Shown in pieces: positions 37,947-51,043 of a stretch of 64,000 bases of DNA; the stretch's first letter is position 1, and the number at the start of each line of letters is the position of its first letter. Source of the stretch: Marinobacter lutaoensis (GTDB lineage: Bacteria; Pseudomonadota; Gammaproteobacteria; Pseudomonadales; Oleiphilaceae); contig NZ_MSCW01000005.1 in NCBI RefSeq assembly GCF_001981305.1, positions 124,001 through 188,000 on the forward strand, written 5' to 3'. A program made the position numbers and the translations under genes. Under the pieces are notes generated by a model. The model saw only the letters and a list, made by a program, of their open reading frames with translations. It was not told the DNA's origin and did no database searches.

Positions 37947-40900
37947 ATGCGCCTGAAATCCATCAAGCTGGCGGGTTTCAAGTCATTCGTGGACCCCACC
38001 ACGGTGCCATTCCCATCGAACATGACCGCGGTCGTTGGCCCCAACGGCTGCGGCAAGTCCAACATCATCGACGCGGTGCGCTGGGTCATGGGAGAAAGCT
38101 CCGCCAAGTACCTACGGGGCGAATCCATGACCGATGTCATCTTCAACGGCTCCAGTGCCCGTAAGCCGGTGGGCCAGGCCTCCATCGAGCTGGTGTTCGA
38201 CAACAGCGACGGTTCCGCGCCGGGGGAGTTTGCTCGTTTCAGTGAAATATCCGTGCGCCGGCGCGTGTCCCGTGATGGCCAGTCCGAATACTTTCTCAAT
38301 GGCTCCAAGTGCCGCCGTCGGGACATTACCGATCTGTTTCTGGGTACCGGTCTCGGCCCGCGCAGCTACGCCATCATTGAGCAGGGCATGATTTCCCGGC
38401 TGATCGAGGCCAAGCCGGAGGAACTCCGGGTGTACATCGAGGAGGCGGCGGGGATCTCCCGGTACAAAGAGCGTCGCCGGGAAACCGAGAACCGCATCCG
38501 CCGGACCCAGGAAAACCTGGAACGACTGACCGACCTCCGGGACGAGCTGTCGCGTCAGCTCCAGCATCTGGAGCGTCAGGCTGCCGCGGCGGAGAAGTAC
38601 AAGGCATACCGCCAGGAAGAGCGGCAGAAAAAGGCGGAACTGACGGTGCTCCGGTGGCAGGCACTGGACAACGACCTCCAGACCTGGCGGGGCAGGATCC
38701 GTGAAACCGAACTGGAACTGGAAAAACGGCTGACCGAAAGGGTCAGCCTTGAGACCGCCCTGGAATCCCTGCGGGAGGACCACCAGGAGCGGACCGAGCG
38801 TTTCAACCGGGCGCAGGCAAAATATTATGAGGCCGGTGCCGACATTGCCCGCATCGAGCAGAGCCTTGAACACCAGCGTGAGCGCAGCCGCCAGACCGCC
38901 GTGGAGCTGGACCAAGCCCTGGCGAATCAGCGGGAGCTGATGCGAGAGCTGGAGCAGGACCAAGCCCGGCTTGCCGAGATTGAGGAGGAGCTGGCGGCCC
39001 TGGAACCGGAGCAGGAAGCCCTGGCGCTCCGGGCCGAAGCATCGGGCGAGACGCTGCAACAGGCGGAAGACGCCATGACCGAGTGGCAGCATACCTGGGA
39101 GGATTTTAACGCCCGTTCCTCGGACGCACGCCGCCAGGCCGAGTTGGCGCAGTCTCGCATCCGCTCCCTGGAAGACACCATCGAACAGCTGCGGCAGCGG
39201 CAACGCAAGCTGGAAGACGAGCGGGCCCTGCTGGAAGGGCAGGTGGACCGTGCGGAGCTGGAAACCCTGCTGGCGCAGCAGGAAACCCTCGAAATGCAAA
39301 GGGACGAGGCCTACGAGCGGATCGCCGAGGTGCAGGACGCACTGTATGACGCCCGGCAGCAACAGAAAGACGCCGAGCAGGTGCTGGCGGATGCCCGGCA
39401 GCGGGTGCAGAGTCTGCGCGCGGCCCTGGAATCCCAGCAGTCACTGCTTGATGAACAGCTCGGCAGTCAGGACGACGCGCTGAGAACCTGGCTCGAGAGC
39501 CACGGGCTGGCGGATGCGCCGCGGGTCGCGGCCTGCCTGCGGATTGAGGATGGCTGGGAGTTCGCGGTTGAACAGGTGATCGGACGTTTCAGCCGGGGCC
39601 TGGTACTGCCCTCGGTATCCGGGCTGGGCGAAGGCCTGGCCTCAGCACCCCGGGGCTTGGCCCTCGTGGCTGAGGCCGGTGAGGTGGCCGTGGCCGGAGG
39701 GCTGGCCGGCAAGGTTTCCGGAGTTCCCGCACTGACGCCCCTGCTGGCCGGCATCGATGTGGCCGACACCCTGGATCAGGCCCTGGCCGTGCGGGACGGA
39801 TTGCTCCCTGGCCAGAGTCTGGTCACCCGGGACGGCGCCTGGGTGTCCAGGGACTGGGTACTGATGCCGGATTCCGACCAGGGACAGGTGGGGATCATCG
39901 AGCGCCAGAAGAAGGTGGCGCTGTTGAGTGAGCAGCTGGCGCAAGCCGAGGCGGTCCTGGCCGAGGCCGACGAGCGTCTGGAGCGGTCGCGGGCCCGCGC
40001 CGAGCGGGCGGAAGCCAGCCGCGAGGACGCCCAGGGACGCCTGACGGAGGCCGAACGCCAGTTGAGTGGCCTGGGCTCCCGGATCAGTGCCCTGAAGGCC
40101 CGAGCTGAGCAGATCGATGCCCGCCTGCAGCGCATCGGCGAGGAGCTGGCCGACCTGTCCGAACACCTGGATGAACACCGAGACAATCTGCAGATCGCCC
40201 GGGAGGAATGGCATCAGGCCCTGGCCTCCACCGAGGATCACGACGAGGAGCGGGAGCGGCTGCTGGAACAGCGCGACCAACTGAGGGAAAACCTGGACCG
40301 GCTGCGCCAGGATGCCCGTCATGACCGGGACCGGGCGCATCAGCTCCAACTCCAGCTGCAGACCCTGAACAGCCAGCGGGACGCGCTTCGGCAAACCCTG
40401 GACCGCACGCAGCTCCAGAAAGAACGGCTCGAGGAGCGGCTGGAGATGTTGCGGGAAGTCCGTGAGTCGGTGGAAGAGCCGATCGAGGAACTGCAGATGC
40501 AGCTGGAGGGTTTGCTGGAACGGCGGCTGGCAGAAGAGGAAAAGCTGGCCGCCGCGCGGGACGCCCTTGAGGACATCGACCGCCAGGTCCGGGAGCGGGA
40601 GCAGTCCCGCAGCCGCATCGAGCATGAGATTCAGGACGTCCGGGCGGGCCTGGAGAAACTGAAAATGGAGTCCCAGGCGCTGGAGATCCGGGCAGCCAAT
40701 CATCTAGAGCAGCTCCAGGAAATGGACATCAGGCTTCACGACGTGCTCGAACACCTGCCCGAGGACGCGGATGAAAAGGTCTGGGCGGAAGAGCTGGAGC
40801 GGATCGGCAACCGCATCCAGCGCCTGGGCGCCATCAATCTGGCGGCGATCGAGGAATACCAGGTCCAGAGCGAGCGCAAGACCTACCTGGACAGCCAGCA

Positions 40901-41438
40901 CGAAGATCTGATGGAGGCGCTGGAAACCCTGGACAACGCCATCCGCAAGATCGACCGGGAAACGCGCCAGCGCTTCAAGGAAACGTTCGATCAAGTGAAC
41001 CAAGGGCTGCAGAGTCTGTTTCCCAAGGTGTTCGGGGGTGGCCACGCCTATCTTGAACTGACCGGTGACGACCTGCTGGAGACCGGCGTCGCCATCATGG
41101 CCCGGCCGCCCGGCAAGAAAAACAGCACCATTCACCTGCTGTCCGGCGGTGAGAAGGCGCTGACCGCCATCGCCCTGGTGTTTTCCATCTTCCAGCTCAA
41201 TCCAGCGCCGTTTTGTATGCTGGATGAAGTGGATGCACCGCTGGACGACGCCAACGTCGGGCGTTACGCCACCATGGTCAAGGAAATGTCAAAGCAGGTG
41301 CAGTTCATCTACATCACCCACAACAAAATCGCCATGGAAATGGCCGACCAGCTCATGGGGGTGACCATGCACGAGCCCGGCTGTTCCCGGCTGGTCTCGG
41401 TGGATGTGGAAGAGGCCGCCGCGCTGGCGGAATCGTGA
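37947..41438 (+). CDS. smc: Chromosome segregation ATPase SMC
   Basis: 1163 residues. Walker A in VVGPNGCGKSNIIDAVRWVM, long coiled coil (about 170-500 and 660-990) interrupted by a hinge domain near 505-640, then the C-terminal head with signature HLLSGGEKALTAIALVF and Walker B FCMLDEVDAPLDDANV. It is the condensin ATPase that works with ScpAB. The ATG at 37947 gives MRLKSIKLAGFKSFVDP; an upstream ATG at 37938 overlaps the gntR stop but is only one base from the GGGAG, so the second is preferred. zipA and ligA follow. Confidence 0.96.
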   Translation: MRLKSIKLAGFKSFVDPTTVPFPSNMTAVVGPNGCGKSNIIDAVRWVMGESSAKYLRGESMTDVIFNGSSARKPVGQASIELVFDNSDGSAPGEFARFSEISVRRRVSRDGQSEYFLNGSKCRRRDITDLFLGTGLGPRSYAIIEQGMISRLIEAKPEELRVYIEEAAGISRYKERRRETENRIRRTQENLERLTDLRDELSRQLQHLERQAAAAEKYKAYRQEERQKKAELTVLRWQALDNDLQTWRGRIRETELELEKRLTERVSLETALESLREDHQERTERFNRAQAKYYEAGADIARIEQSLEHQRERSRQTAVELDQALANQRELMRELEQDQARLAEIEEELAALEPEQEALALRAEASGETLQQAEDAMTEWQHTWEDFNARSSDARRQAELAQSRIRSLEDTIEQLRQRQRKLEDERALLEGQVDRAELETLLAQQETLEMQRDEAYERIAEVQDALYDARQQQKDAEQVLADARQRVQSLRAALESQQSLLDEQLGSQDDALRTWLESHGLADAPRVAACLRIEDGWEFAVEQVIGRFSRGLVLPSVSGLGEGLASAPRGLALVAEAGEVAVAGGLAGKVSGVPALTPLLAGIDVADTLDQALAVRDGLLPGQSLVTRDGAWVSRDWVLMPDSDQGQVGIIERQKKVALLSEQLAQAEAVLAEADERLERSRARAERAEASREDAQGRLTEAERQLSGLGSRISALKARAEQIDARLQRIGEELADLSEHLDEHRDNLQIAREEWHQALASTEDHDEERERLLEQRDQLRENLDRLRQDARHDRDRAHQLQLQLQTLNSQRDALRQTLDRTQLQKERLEERLEMLREVRESVEEPIEELQMQLEGLLERRLAEEEKLAAARDALEDIDRQVREREQSRSRIEHEIQDVRAGLEKLKMESQALEIRAANHLEQLQEMDIRLHDVLEHLPEDADEKVWAEELERIGNRIQRLGAINLAAIEEYQVQSERKTYLDSQHEDLMEALETLDNAIRKIDRETRQRFKETFDQVNQGLQSLFPKVFGGGHAYLELTGDDLLETGVAIMARPPGKKNSTIHLLSGGEKALTAIALVFSIFQLNPAPFCMLDEVDAPLDDANVGRYATMVKEMSKQVQFIYITHNKIAMEMADQLMGVTMHEPGCSRLVSVDVEEAAALAES

Positions 41439-41551
41439 GTGGCGCGGCAAGCATGACAAAAAGGCCATCTGGCGCCCCTCTTCGTTGTATTCATTACAGG
41501 CTTTTCTTAGAGTAGCAACATTACCGAATCGGCAGACAGGACCGCATCATT

Positions 41552-44708
<3,157 letters not shown>

Positions 44709-44858
44709 GCCGGACCCGGCCCGTGGCAGCGGTCACGGGCCGCCAATCTGAGAACTCGTGCAGGTCCTTGGCCGCTCAAATTGGCTACCATGGCGATGTT
44801 CTGTAACGGTGTGTAACCCCCATGGCCGGGGCATACCGATAACAACAACGAACCTGAC

Positions 44859-47621
44859 ATGGACCCCCGCATGCGTGCCGATGGCCCTTCTCGCACCGCT
44901 CCGTCTGGCCGGATCGCCGGCCTTCTGGTACTGACCCTCGCCCTTGCCGGCTGCAAGACCGAAAAGGACCCGGATTCGCCCACGCTTCTTGGGGCTCCCC
45001 CGGGGACCGCTTACCTCGGAGTGGAGTACTACTACAACTGGGGTGCCTATGGCGGCGAAGACATCCTCGACTATTCGCTGAGCAACGCCCCGTCCTGGCT
45101 GGCGTTGGAGGATACCCACAACAAAGCACGGCAGGGTGTGATCATGCGCGGCGTGCCGGGGCTCACCGGTGGCAACCGGGGCGAAGCGGACCTCGGCAAA
45201 ACCGAAGGCATCTATCTGGTGGGAACCGATGGCAAGATGGCGGGCGGCGAGCCGTTCGACATCGAGGTGCGCTATAACGCCCTGGCCTTGGCGGCGGACG
45301 ACTTTACCGAGGGTGAAACCCCGGCGATACCGGAACCGACCCTGGAGCACTGCGCCATCCCCGACCTGTCGGTGCCGGGGCGACACCGCTTCACGGTACC
45401 GGAGTATGACGACAGCGGCGCGGTCACCGGCGAGCGGGAGGTCACCTTTGATACCCGTCAGGTACTGGCCGTCCTGACCCTGGATCAGCCCTCCGTGACC
45501 CGGGTGGAGGTGGCGTTCGAGCTGTCCTCGGACTACGACGCCAGCGTGTGCGAATCCGGCGCCCAGGTCACACCGCCGCATCAGCGCTGTGACCACAGCA
45601 CCGCCAACGCCAGTGACGCCATGGTGGGCAGGGACATCGTCGGACTCGGAACGGATTCTCCGGCGCCGGTGGACCAGGACGGCCATCCCCTGGACTACCT
45701 GAGTTACCAAGCCGATGATCAGGGTTTCCTGACCCGGGGCATCGTCACCCTGGAACCCGGTGTTCAGGAGTGCTACATCCGCCTAGAAGTGGTGGACGAC
45801 CGTTTTGCCGAATCCGCGGAATTCGCCAACCTGGAACTGACCGAGGTGCGGTCCGGAATGGCGGGTCTGGGGGAGACCAACGACGGCGTCCGGGTCAACC
45901 TGGTCCTGCGCGACAACGAACCGGTGGTAACCCTGAGCACCCTGCGCGGCAGCCAGCGAGATACCCTGAACGTGGGCGATGTCCGGGAATATCGGGCCGT
46001 CCTCAGTGGTGACCGGGACCACGAAGTCCGTGCCCGGCTGATCCATTCCGACGATTCCAGCGCCCGCCTGAACAGTCAGTTTGTGATCGAACGGTGGATG
46101 AACGACACCTGGGAGCAGAACCCGGAGCTGGTGTTCCCCGTGGGGCAGGACGAAGTGAATTTCCGGATCCGGGTGGACGAGGCCGGATACAGCAACCCCG
46201 ACCTTACCGATCGCGTCATTCTGCTGGCTCTGGACGACGCCTACCAGGCCGGCCGTGAATATTATGTCCGTGCTGAAACCGACAATCTTCTGCGGGTCAG
46301 CCTTAATGAACTGACCGAGCCCTTGGCGCCGGCTCAGGGCGGCAGCTTCGTCGCCACTGATCTGGCGGTGGGGCACGGTGGCCGCCTGTTTGTCGCCGGT
46401 TACGATCCCGGGGCTGGGAACCAGGTCCGGGTACGGATATTCGACCAGAAGGGGAATCTGCTTCAGGACGCGGCGGTGACACCGGCGGGCACGACCCTGG
46501 CGCCGTCTTCACCGGTGATCCGAACGGGGCAGCGGAAGGTGACGGAAGGCAACGTGAAAGTGGATCGGTATGAATTCGTGGTGGCCTTCAGCAGCGCCGA
46601 CGAAATTCCCGGAACCCAGGCTCGCGGTGGGCTGGATGCCCTGGTCTCCGTGTTTTGGTACGACAGCGCCAGCAACGGCGGCGAGTATGTGCCTTACTGG
46701 CTTGGGCGCACCGGCACTCCGGGCGATGACCGGGTGCGGGGTGCGGACATCCAGGGCAGCTCGGGCTACATCGTGCTCGGAGGCGAGACCGACGGTACCT
46801 GGCCTGGCCAAGCAGCGTCGGGGGGCATCGACAGTTTCCTGCAACGGATCGACTCGGTGGCCGATGGCGCCAGTGTCACTCCCCAGGTGGCCTGGACCCG
46901 TCAGCTGGGCTCGGCCGGTGACGATCGCGTGGTGGCGGCGACGGTGGCCGGCAGTTCGGCCCTGCTGGCCGGTTCGGCCCGGGGGGCGGTTGGCGGCGCG
47001 GATGTCATCGGCGGCGAGGACGCCTTCTTCTACTCCGCATCGGACGGCACCTCGGAGCTGACGGTCCGGCAGGTGGGTTCCGAGGCGGATGAGCCCCTGA
47101 GCGATGCCCTGTACGACAGTGCCGCCGTCTGGCTGCTGGGGAATGCACCCGGGGCCTATTCGACGGTCACCGACGACGAGGACACCCTGACCCTGGCCTA
47201 CGCCCCCCTGGCGAGCGCCGCCGGTTTCATCCTTGGCTATTCGCTGACCGGCACCCTGGAGGCGGCGTTTACCGTCAACGACGAGGACGACGTTTCGGCC
47301 GAAACGTTCTCCAGCCTGATCGCCTTCGACGGGGATCTGGTAGCGGCAGGCCACAGTGAAGGGGACTTCTCGGGCACCGGGACGGCCCTGTCCGGCCAGC
47401 CACAGGCCATCCTGGCGCGGATTTCCCGGGCCGGGGCGGGGGATGAGGACGCGACGGTGCTTCACAACCCGTGGCGTTACCAGCTGCCAGAGGACGGGAC
47501 GACCGTGCGCGCCCTGGGGAACTACCGTGACGATGAAATCGTGGCCCTGCTGACGGGGGACGGCGAGCCCCGGCTGATTCTGCTCAGCCCCGAAGGGGGG
47601 CTGCTGACACCGCTGCCCTGA
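44859..47621 (+). CDS. Large lipoprotein with Ig-like, Calx-beta-like and SBBP-type propeller repeats
   Basis: 920 residues of no named family I recognise. A type II signal peptide ends in LALAGC, with lipidated Cys32. Residues about 45-110 (GVEYYYNW, LSNAPSWLALED, GVPGLTGG) resemble a putative-Ig (He-PIG) module. Segments near 140-370 contain paired Cys and an acidic Calx-beta-like pattern (LEPGVQECYIRLEVVDDRFAE). Residues about 490-915 form repeats of the SBBP beta-propeller kind: GTPGDDRVRGADIQGSSGYI, GSAGDDRVVAATVAGSSALL and GSEADEPLSDALYDSAAVWL, each followed by a G-rich, D-containing strand. It is probably outer-membrane anchored and ligand- or surface-binding. There is no strong RBS; an ATG at 44871 is an alternative start. 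It stands alone, convergent with the CBS gene (5-nt gap). Confidence 0.85.
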   Translation: MDPRMRADGPSRTAPSGRIAGLLVLTLALAGCKTEKDPDSPTLLGAPPGTAYLGVEYYYNWGAYGGEDILDYSLSNAPSWLALEDTHNKARQGVIMRGVPGLTGGNRGEADLGKTEGIYLVGTDGKMAGGEPFDIEVRYNALALAADDFTEGETPAIPEPTLEHCAIPDLSVPGRHRFTVPEYDDSGAVTGEREVTFDTRQVLAVLTLDQPSVTRVEVAFELSSDYDASVCESGAQVTPPHQRCDHSTANASDAMVGRDIVGLGTDSPAPVDQDGHPLDYLSYQADDQGFLTRGIVTLEPGVQECYIRLEVVDDRFAESAEFANLELTEVRSGMAGLGETNDGVRVNLVLRDNEPVVTLSTLRGSQRDTLNVGDVREYRAVLSGDRDHEVRARLIHSDDSSARLNSQFVIERWMNDTWEQNPELVFPVGQDEVNFRIRVDEAGYSNPDLTDRVILLALDDAYQAGREYYVRAETDNLLRVSLNELTEPLAPAQGGSFVATDLAVGHGGRLFVAGYDPGAGNQVRVRIFDQKGNLLQDAAVTPAGTTLAPSSPVIRTGQRKVTEGNVKVDRYEFVVAFSSADEIPGTQARGGLDALVSVFWYDSASNGGEYVPYWLGRTGTPGDDRVRGADIQGSSGYIVLGGETDGTWPGQAASGGIDSFLQRIDSVADGASVTPQVAWTRQLGSAGDDRVVAATVAGSSALLAGSARGAVGGADVIGGEDAFFYSASDGTSELTVRQVGSEADEPLSDALYDSAAVWLLGNAPGAYSTVTDDEDTLTLAYAPLASAAGFILGYSLTGTLEAAFTVNDEDDVSAETFSSLIAFDGDLVAAGHSEGDFSGTGTALSGQPQAILARISRAGAGDEDATVLHNPWRYQLPEDGTTVRALGNYRDDEIVALLTGDGEPRLILLSPEGGLLTPLP

Positions 47622-47626
47622 CGCGG

Positions 47627-48259
47627 CTAGACGCTGCCTTCCTGTTGCCCGGCGCTGGCGTACAGCCTCAGATAGTCGGTGCTGGTGACGATACCCTGGG
47701 GCTGGCCTCCTTCGTTGACCACCAGCGCAGCGTTGAGCTGGTGTGCCAGCATCAGCCGGGCCACTTGGTGCGCATCGGTTTCCGGTGATGCCGTCAGGAA
47801 CGCCGGCAGCTCGATATGAACCAGTTGTTGCGCCATGGCTTCCGGGCCCTGCTGATGGAGCCAGGTCAGCAGCCAGCGCTGGTCAATCAATCCCGCCACC
47901 TGCTCCTCGGCCTTGACCAGCAAGTGATGCACCCCGCGCGCTTCCATGATCTCCAGGGCCTCCGACACGGTGCTGGCGGCGGTGACGCTGTGCAGAACCG
48001 GGGCGCAGATTCGCGACACCGGCAGGTAAGGGCGCTGCTCCCGCCGTTCACCGGCGGCCGCGGTCCCATACTCCTGTAGTGCCCGGTGGCGTCCCGAGCG
48101 TGCGGCCTGCTGGAACTCGGCATCGGTGGCTTCGCTTTCCCCCGGCGTGACCGGATGGGACTCCGCCAACTCGCTGACATCGCCCACGCGCCGGTTGCGG
48201 AACACCTCCGGCAAACGGGTACCGAGCGGGCGGCCAGGTTCCGTTACGAAAATCGACAT
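47627..48259 (-). CDS. CBS-domain protein
   Basis: 210 residues. A poorly conserved N-terminal 80 residues precede two CBS motifs: VSRICAPVLHSVTAASTVSE through VHHLLVKAEEQVAGLIDQRW and LPAFLTASPETDAHQVARLM through NAALVVNEGGQPQGIVTSTD. Such a Bateman pair binds adenine nucleotides, SAM or c-di-AMP-type ligands, but no catalytic or transporter domain is attached. GGAGGGG precedes the ATG at 48259. It lies 25 nt downstream of mnmC and is probably the last gene of the ppiase-mnmC-CBS operon. Confidence 0.86.
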   Translation of the reverse strand: MSIFVTEPGRPLGTRLPEVFRNRRVGDVSELAESHPVTPGESEATDAEFQQAARSGRHRALQEYGTAAAGERREQRPYLPVSRICAPVLHSVTAASTVSEALEIMEARGVHHLLVKAEEQVAGLIDQRWLLTWLHQQGPEAMAQQLVHIELPAFLTASPETDAHQVARLMLAHQLNAALVVNEGGQPQGIVTSTDYLRLYASAGQQEGSV

Positions 48260-48284
48260 CACACCCCTCCGGGATTGAACACGG

Positions 48285-50213
48285 CTATTGGCTATTTAAC
48301 GGCCGATGTTCCCGTTTCTGCAATACCGGTGGTCCCCCCCTTGCGGCCGCCCGGAACATCCGCCCGGGATGCACGCGCCTGGCCAGGTGGTCGGGCAGGC
48401 AGTGGGGTTGGCCGGAGATGCGGTCGGCCAGGTATTCCGCCAGCAGCGGGCCGTAGGCGAGCCCCTTGCTGCCCAGCCCGGTCAGGACGTACACGCCATC
48501 CAGGTCGTGTCCGGCGGCATGCAACGGGCCGGCCACCGGCTGATAGTCGTGGGTGGTGCAGCGGAAGCCAACTCGTCCTTCCACCATTTCCGGAGCGGGG
48601 CAGCTCGGCGCCAGCAGCCCGGGTAGCATGGCATCAAGCTGGCCAAGGTTGTCGCGGTGACTGTCGGCGCTCGGATGGGGGTTGTTTTCGTGGAGGTCGA
48701 ACGTGGCTCCGGTGACGGCGATGCCATCATGGCAAGGGTTTAGGTATTTCTGACCGCACACCACGGCCCGAGGCCGGTGCCGCAGCGCCGGCTCCGGCAA
48801 GTGGGTGACCTGCCCACGGATGGCCTTGAAACGGTGTTCGGCGGCCAGGGGAAGCAGGGCCGGCGACTGGTGTCCGGCGGTGATGACCAGGGTTCCGGCG
48901 ACAAGACCGCCACCATCGCGACAGGCAAGGTGCCATTGGCCGTTGCAGGGCGTGAGGCGGGTGACTTCGGCACCCTGGCGCAGGGTGATACGCGGATGCT
49001 GGGCCAGTGCCTGGCACAAGGCCGAGGGGGTCAGCCAGCCACCGCCGGGGAACCACAGGCCGCCGGTGTCGACCGGGAGGCCGGCCAACCGGGACGCCTG
49101 CTCGGCATCCACTGGAACCAGCAGCTCCTCCGGGTACCGGTTGCGGTCGAGGAAGCGCTGCTGACGTGACTGCTCCTGGGGGCTCCAGGCCAGTTGCAGC
49201 AGACCGGTCGGGTGCCAGAACCGGCCCTGATAGGGGTGGTAGTAGCGCTGGCCAAAGGTGAGGGCGCCCAGAGCCAGCTCGGTCTGGTCGTTGAACTCCA
49301 CGCCCAGTTTGACGTACAGCGCCCCCTGACGATTGCCGGATGCACCCTGCCCAGGCTGCGGCTGGGCGTCCAGCAGGGTCACCGGGAACCCCCGCTCGGC
49401 GAGGCTCCGGGCCAGCAGGGTGCCGGCGATGCCGGCACCGACGATCACGATGTCGCGATCCGTCGAGACGCTCGGCGGCTCCGGCCCGGTATTCAGCGTC
49501 CCCGCCAGCATCTCCCGCTTGCGGCCAAAGCCGGGCGTTTTGCGCATGGCAAAGCCCTGTGCCGCAAGGGCCCGGCGAACCCGACCGACGGCGGTGAAGG
49601 TGGCCAGAGTGGCCCCAGGCGCGCTGTGCCGGCGAACTTCCGACATCGCCTGCTCCAGCCACATCTCAGGGTTGAGGGCCGGTGCGAAACCGTCAAGGAA
49701 CCAGGCGTTGGCCTGGAACGTCAGCGCTTGCCAGGCTTCGAGCACATCCCCGAAATGCAGCGTCAGGCGAACTCGCCCCTGGTCGAAGACCAGACGGTGG
49801 GTGCCCCGCACCAGGGGGGGATACTGCGCCAGCAGCTGCCGGGCCAGAGGCTCGAGTTCCGGCCACAGGGCCAGGGCACGCTGCAGGTCGTGACGGGTCA
49901 GGGGGTAGCGCTCGGCGGACACGAAATGCAGAACGCACGGATGCCCGGGCGCCCGCTCGCGCCAGGCCTGCCAGGTGGCCAGGAAGTTCAGGCCGGTGCC
50001 AAAACCGGTTTCCGCCACCACGAAGCGCCCACCCGCCGGAACCGAACGGAACCGTTCTGGCAGACGGTTATGGGCCAGGAACACATAGCGTGTTTCTTCC
50101 AGGCCGTTGTCCCGGCTGAAGTAGACATCCCCGAACCGGGACGACTCGGGGACGCCATCGCGCCAAGCCAGCTCGGCGCTCTCAATGGCCGGTGCCAGGG
50201 TGTCTGAAGTCAT
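48285..50213 (-). CDS. mnmC: Bifunctional tRNA-modification enzyme MnmC
   Basis: 642 residues, two enzymes fused. The N-terminal methyltransferase (MnmC2, about 1-245) contains GRFVVAETGFGTGLNFLATW and AWFLDGFAPALNPEMW. The C-terminal FAD oxidoreductase (MnmC1) begins with DIVIVGAGIAGTLLARSLAE near residue 250 and ends with VYVLTGLGSKGLAYGPLLAE. It converts cmnm5U34 to nm5U and then to mnm5U in the wobble position of certain tRNAs, including tRNA-Glu, after MnmEG. The start overlaps the upstream cyclophilin stop as ATGA, so translation is coupled. Confidence 0.95.
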   Translation of the reverse strand: MTSDTLAPAIESAELAWRDGVPESSRFGDVYFSRDNGLEETRYVFLAHNRLPERFRSVPAGGRFVVAETGFGTGLNFLATWQAWRERAPGHPCVLHFVSAERYPLTRHDLQRALALWPELEPLARQLLAQYPPLVRGTHRLVFDQGRVRLTLHFGDVLEAWQALTFQANAWFLDGFAPALNPEMWLEQAMSEVRRHSAPGATLATFTAVGRVRRALAAQGFAMRKTPGFGRKREMLAGTLNTGPEPPSVSTDRDIVIVGAGIAGTLLARSLAERGFPVTLLDAQPQPGQGASGNRQGALYVKLGVEFNDQTELALGALTFGQRYYHPYQGRFWHPTGLLQLAWSPQEQSRQQRFLDRNRYPEELLVPVDAEQASRLAGLPVDTGGLWFPGGGWLTPSALCQALAQHPRITLRQGAEVTRLTPCNGQWHLACRDGGGLVAGTLVITAGHQSPALLPLAAEHRFKAIRGQVTHLPEPALRHRPRAVVCGQKYLNPCHDGIAVTGATFDLHENNPHPSADSHRDNLGQLDAMLPGLLAPSCPAPEMVEGRVGFRCTTHDYQPVAGPLHAAGHDLDGVYVLTGLGSKGLAYGPLLAEYLADRISGQPHCLPDHLARRVHPGRMFRAAARGGPPVLQKREHRPLNSQ

Positions 50214-50827
50214 GATGGGTCGGCTTCCGGCAAAACCGTGACGCTTTCGATCACCACCGGTTCAACGGGGACGTCCGCCATGCCCCGGGTGTAACCGGTC
50301 CGGACCCGGGCTATGGCGTCGATCACGCCCATGCCCTCAATGACCTTGCCAAACACCGCGTAACCCGGCCCGCGCACGCCGGCGTTGAGGAAGTCGTTGT
50401 CAACGACGTTGATGAAAAACTGGGAGGTGGCGGAATTCGGGTCCCGGGTTCGGGCCATGGCGATGGTGCCGCGAAGGTTGGGCAGGGTCGCGGTGGCCTC
50501 GTTGACGATCGGAGCGTGGGTGGACTTGCGGGCGAGGGCCTCGTTGAAGCCGCCACCCTGAATCATGAATCCGGGAATCACCCGATGGAACACGGTGCCG
50601 TCATAGAAGCCTTCCTGCACGTACCGGAGGAAGTTGGCCACCGTCTTGGGTGCAACGTCGGGCCTCAGCTGTAACGTGAACGCGCCTTCGCTGGTGATCA
50701 CACGAACCTTGGGCAGGTCAGAGTCCGCTGCCTGATCCTGGGACCAGGCCCCGGGCGCTCCGAGCACCAGCAGCAGGCCAAACAGGACTGGGGTCACAAA
50801 TCGCAAGCGTTTTACCATGTTTGTCAT
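50210..50827 (-). CDS. Periplasmic cyclophilin-type peptidyl-prolyl cis-trans isomerase
   Basis: 205 residues. N-terminal signal peptide (VKRLRFVTPVLFGLLLVLGA, cleavage near AWS-QD), then a compact cyclophilin domain: NFLRYVQEGFYDGTVFHRVI, PGFMIQGGGF, SQFFINVVDNDFLN and YAVFGKVIEGMGVID. It catalyses proline isomerisation, probably in the periplasm (PpiA-like). In-frame ATGs at 50827 and 50818 are both possible. It is first in the operon with mnmC and the CBS gene; the link of a periplasmic PPIase to tRNA modification is by gene order only. Confidence 0.92.
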   Translation of the reverse strand: MTNMVKRLRFVTPVLFGLLLVLGAPGAWSQDQAADSDLPKVRVITSEGAFTLQLRPDVAPKTVANFLRYVQEGFYDGTVFHRVIPGFMIQGGGFNEALARKSTHAPIVNEATATLPNLRGTIAMARTRDPNSATSQFFINVVDNDFLNAGVRGPGYAVFGKVIEGMGVIDAIARVRTGYTRGMADVPVEPVVIESVTVLPEADPS

Positions 50828-51043
50828 TCCAAACGTTACCTTGTGTTCTGCGAAGGATCGGTCGCTGCAATAATGCACACGATCACGGGAGCTGGTGACA
50901 GATCTTATCAGATTGATACGGAAATACGGGCAAATCCCCCACGCGAAGGCTCCACGGATCGGCTACTCTCTAGTCACCAGGGGCATTAACCAACCACACC
51001 GGGCCGGGCTGTACGGTTTCACTGTGAAAGTAGGAGGTTTGTG

